Part shown: positions 62,603-64,000 of the stretch, one piece after another | How the letters are laid out: every line of letters begins with the position of its first letter | Position numbering within the stretch: the stretch's first letter is position 1 | Assembly (NCBI RefSeq): GCF_003833015.1 | Contig: NZ_RJLQ01000007.1 | Span: 1 to 64,000 of the forward strand | DNA from: Clostridium sp. E02 | GTDB lineage: Bacteria; Bacillota; Clostridia; Lachnospirales; Lachnospiraceae | Direction of reading: 5' to 3' | DNA length: 64,000 bases | Notes under the pieces: model-generated | What the model was told of the DNA's origin: nothing | What the model saw: the letters and a program-made list of their open reading frames with translations, nothing else | The model's database searches: none | Program-made: the position numbers and the translations under genes

Positions 62603-64000
62603 TTTTTTCCTTGTCATTTGTCCCCTCCGCCTCCAGATGTAAATATGTTTTCAGGTTTTCTGCCATATCATTCAGTCTGAATTTTCCTGCGATCCCACTG
62701 TTACCGTATGGGGTTATCTTAATTTTATCCGATTCTATATTGATTACAATATTACACTGAAAACTGTTTGATTCCGTATGCTGTACTTCAAGCAATCCGT
62801 ATTTACTCAAATGATTCATTCTTTCTGCACTTTGCTGTACATAGTTAACAATAAAAAGAATATTTTTTTCACTGTTATATTTTTTACACTTATTTAATGA
62901 TGTATCGAATTGATTCTGATAGTTGAAAACATCCAGACAATCCTTTTTCCTGGTTTTTACCGGAAGCACACGGATATTATTTCCGCAATAGCGGTAATCC
63001 ATCGACCAATCCTTTAGTACAACGCTATAAACCAGCTCCTCTTTACCTGTGCTCTTAAAAAAACTGCAAATAATAAACCACTGTAAAAACGCTCCCAGCC
63101 TTATCCTGCGCTTCTTGCAGAACTGAGAGAGTTCTTCCCTCAGCATTTCATTTAATACAATGGTTGAATCATTGTCTCCGAAATAATTTTCATCTTCATG
63201 TAAGGATAGGCGATTTATTTCCTCCCCTTCTATGGCCTTTTTAAGCATTTCACATAGTAATCCATAAAATGTATCCATATCCAAACGAATATGGTGATAG
63301 CGTATATTTAGATATATGTGGTCACAGCCTGCATGTATGGAAGATATCATGGCTATTTTATTTACATCTCCGTATTCTGCTAATACGCCACATGCCAGTT
63401 TTGCCTCATCATCATTTTCATAGTGTTTTACAGTATTCTTACACAGCTTAAGATGAGGTATATAAATACCTATGCTATTCCCACGTTTATCAAAGTAATA
63501 TATACTTTTAAGCACTTCTGCCATTGATGACGCTTGATCAATGGCATCGTTTAACCGTTCTGCACGCCCCGACCTGTTCTTCATTACAATGGTATAGGAT
63601 TCAATAAAGTTAGAATTTTCGGCATAAAACTGTAGCTCAAAAAGCATCGCTTTTTGAAGTTCAGATAAATGATAAGGTACCCCATTTATCTCTCCTTGCC
63701 CATACCGTCTCGCAAACGCAATAGCGCCCTGGCTCAATTCCACCACAGAACCTACTGTATTAGATCTTTCAAGATACTTATAAATCTGATTTATGGTCCC
63801 AAGCCTGATCAAATCATCAAAACTGATTAAAAACCCTGCCGTATTCATCCTGCTGCACAGTGTGATCATTGATAAAGAATCAGGGGCATATTCTGTATAA
63901 GATACATCTGTCTCAATATCTTCCCGTTTTAATACTTGTTTCCATAACTCTGTAAGCAAGGAGATATCATAAGAATTTGCTTGCTTATTTAAATAATATC
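62580..64000 (-). CDS. NRPS-like protein, carrier plus condensation domain (5' part outside the window)
   Basis: The C-terminal part of a larger protein; the frame is open to the right edge with no start codon that fits. The first ~75 residues after 63959 are a peptidyl carrier-like domain, with the phosphopantetheine serine in EYAPDSLSMITL (codon about 63878). Residues about 95-430 are a condensation domain: VPYHLSELQKAMLFE at its start, and YHHIRLDMDTF near 221-231, the HHxxxDG motif with M for G. There is no thioesterase or adenylation domain in view. A terminal condensation domain could release or pass the chain. Ends overlapping the BtrH-like gene. Confidence 0.8.
   Translation of the reverse strand, partial: YYLNKQANSYDISLLTELWKQVLKREDIETDVSYTEYAPDSLSMITLCSRMNTAGFLISFDDLIRLGTINQIYKYLERSNTVGSVVELSQGAIAFARRYGQGEINGVPYHLSELQKAMLFELQFYAENSNFIESYTIVMKNRSGRAERLNDAIDQASSMAEVLKSIYYFDKRGNSIGIYIPHLKLCKNTVKHYENDDEAKLACGVLAEYGDVNKIAMISSIHAGCDHIYLNIRYHHIRLDMDTFYGLLCEMLKKAIEGEEINRLSLHEDENYFGDNDSTIVLNEMLREELSQFCKKRRIRLGAFLQWFIICSFFKSTGKEELVYSVVLKDWSMDYRYCGNNIRVLPVKTRKKDCLDVFNYQNQFDTSLNKCKKYNSEKNILFIVNYVQQSAERMNHLSKYGLLEVQHTESNSFQCNIVINIESDKIKITPYGNSGIAGKFRLNDMAENLKTYLHLEAEGTNDKEKNAQDETF

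Overview
The window looks like the chromosome of a low-GC, endospore-forming clostridium of the Lachnospiraceae type (inference). The basis is a spoIIAA-spoIIAB-sigF-spoVA sporulation operon, strong AGGAGG ribosome sites, textbook sigma-A promoters, a Rex redox repressor, a lysine riboswitch on dapA, a Gram-positive PurF with propeptide, and many small LacI/PTS sugar operons. Most genes lie on the minus strand. I saw no rRNA, tRNA or CRISPR array.

Layout. 1-6.5 kb: hsp20, nitroreductase-like protein, oligoendopeptidase F, a GNAT acetyltransferase, YebC and a CBS/CorC membrane protein. 6.5-10.5 kb: a MazF-type toxin, alanine racemase, NAD(P)HX repair enzyme and Rex. 10.6-14.1 kb: an ABC-F ATPase, an exported cell-wall-binding-repeat protein and a small membrane protein. 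14.1-20.3 kb: a purine cluster (purC, purF, purB, a LysR regulator, purA). 20.3-23.3 kb: a dapA-dapB-lipoprotein unit behind a lysine riboswitch. 23.3-30.4 kb: CobO, a two-domain SSB-like protein, TypA, a YigZ protein and a class A PBP. 30.4-40.7 kb: a sugar locus with a DUF4038/GH140-like glycosidase, a bgl-type PTS, two LacI regulators, an FGGY kinase, a split transketolase and a fucose-isomerase-fold enzyme. 40.7-41.3 kb: a ~540-bp element with long terminal inverted repeats. 41.3-46 kb: the SpoVA/SigF operon. 46-53.2 kb: a TPR protein, FolC, a candidate small RNA, DUF1836, a YerC-like regulator, a HAD phosphatase, a truncated lipoprotein, an orphan substrate-binding lipoprotein and a DUF6512 protein. 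53.2-57.5 kb: an AraC, GH3 and GPH-transporter sugar operon. 57.6-57.9 kb: an IS66 remnant. 57.9-64 kb: an AT-rich accessory block that reads as the end of an unusual biosynthetic cluster.

Two systems stand out. First, the 30-40 kb locus fits D-apiose use. A DUF4038 apiosidase-like enzyme without a signal peptide sits beside a PTS permease, and the other genes match the known apiose route (isomerase, apulose kinase, two-subunit apulose-4-phosphate transketolase). My model is import and phosphorylation of an apiosyl-glucoside by the PTS, cytoplasmic cleavage to apiose plus a hexose phosphate, then entry into the pentose phosphate pathway. Second, the right edge holds the 3' end of an NRPS-like protein (carrier domain plus condensation domain, cut by the window), a BtrH-like acyltransferase/cysteine-peptidase-fold protein, a P-loop kinase fused to a nucleotidyltransferase, and a 650-residue chimera joining a BtrH/C39-like domain to two carbohydrate-binding-type beta-sandwich domains. 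I do not recognise this combination as a described pathway.

Smaller points include two short proteins of 53 and 46 residues coupled to sporulation and folate genes, a 5' hairpin that buries the ribosome site of a lipoprotein, and promoter-then-terminator units upstream of typA and folC.
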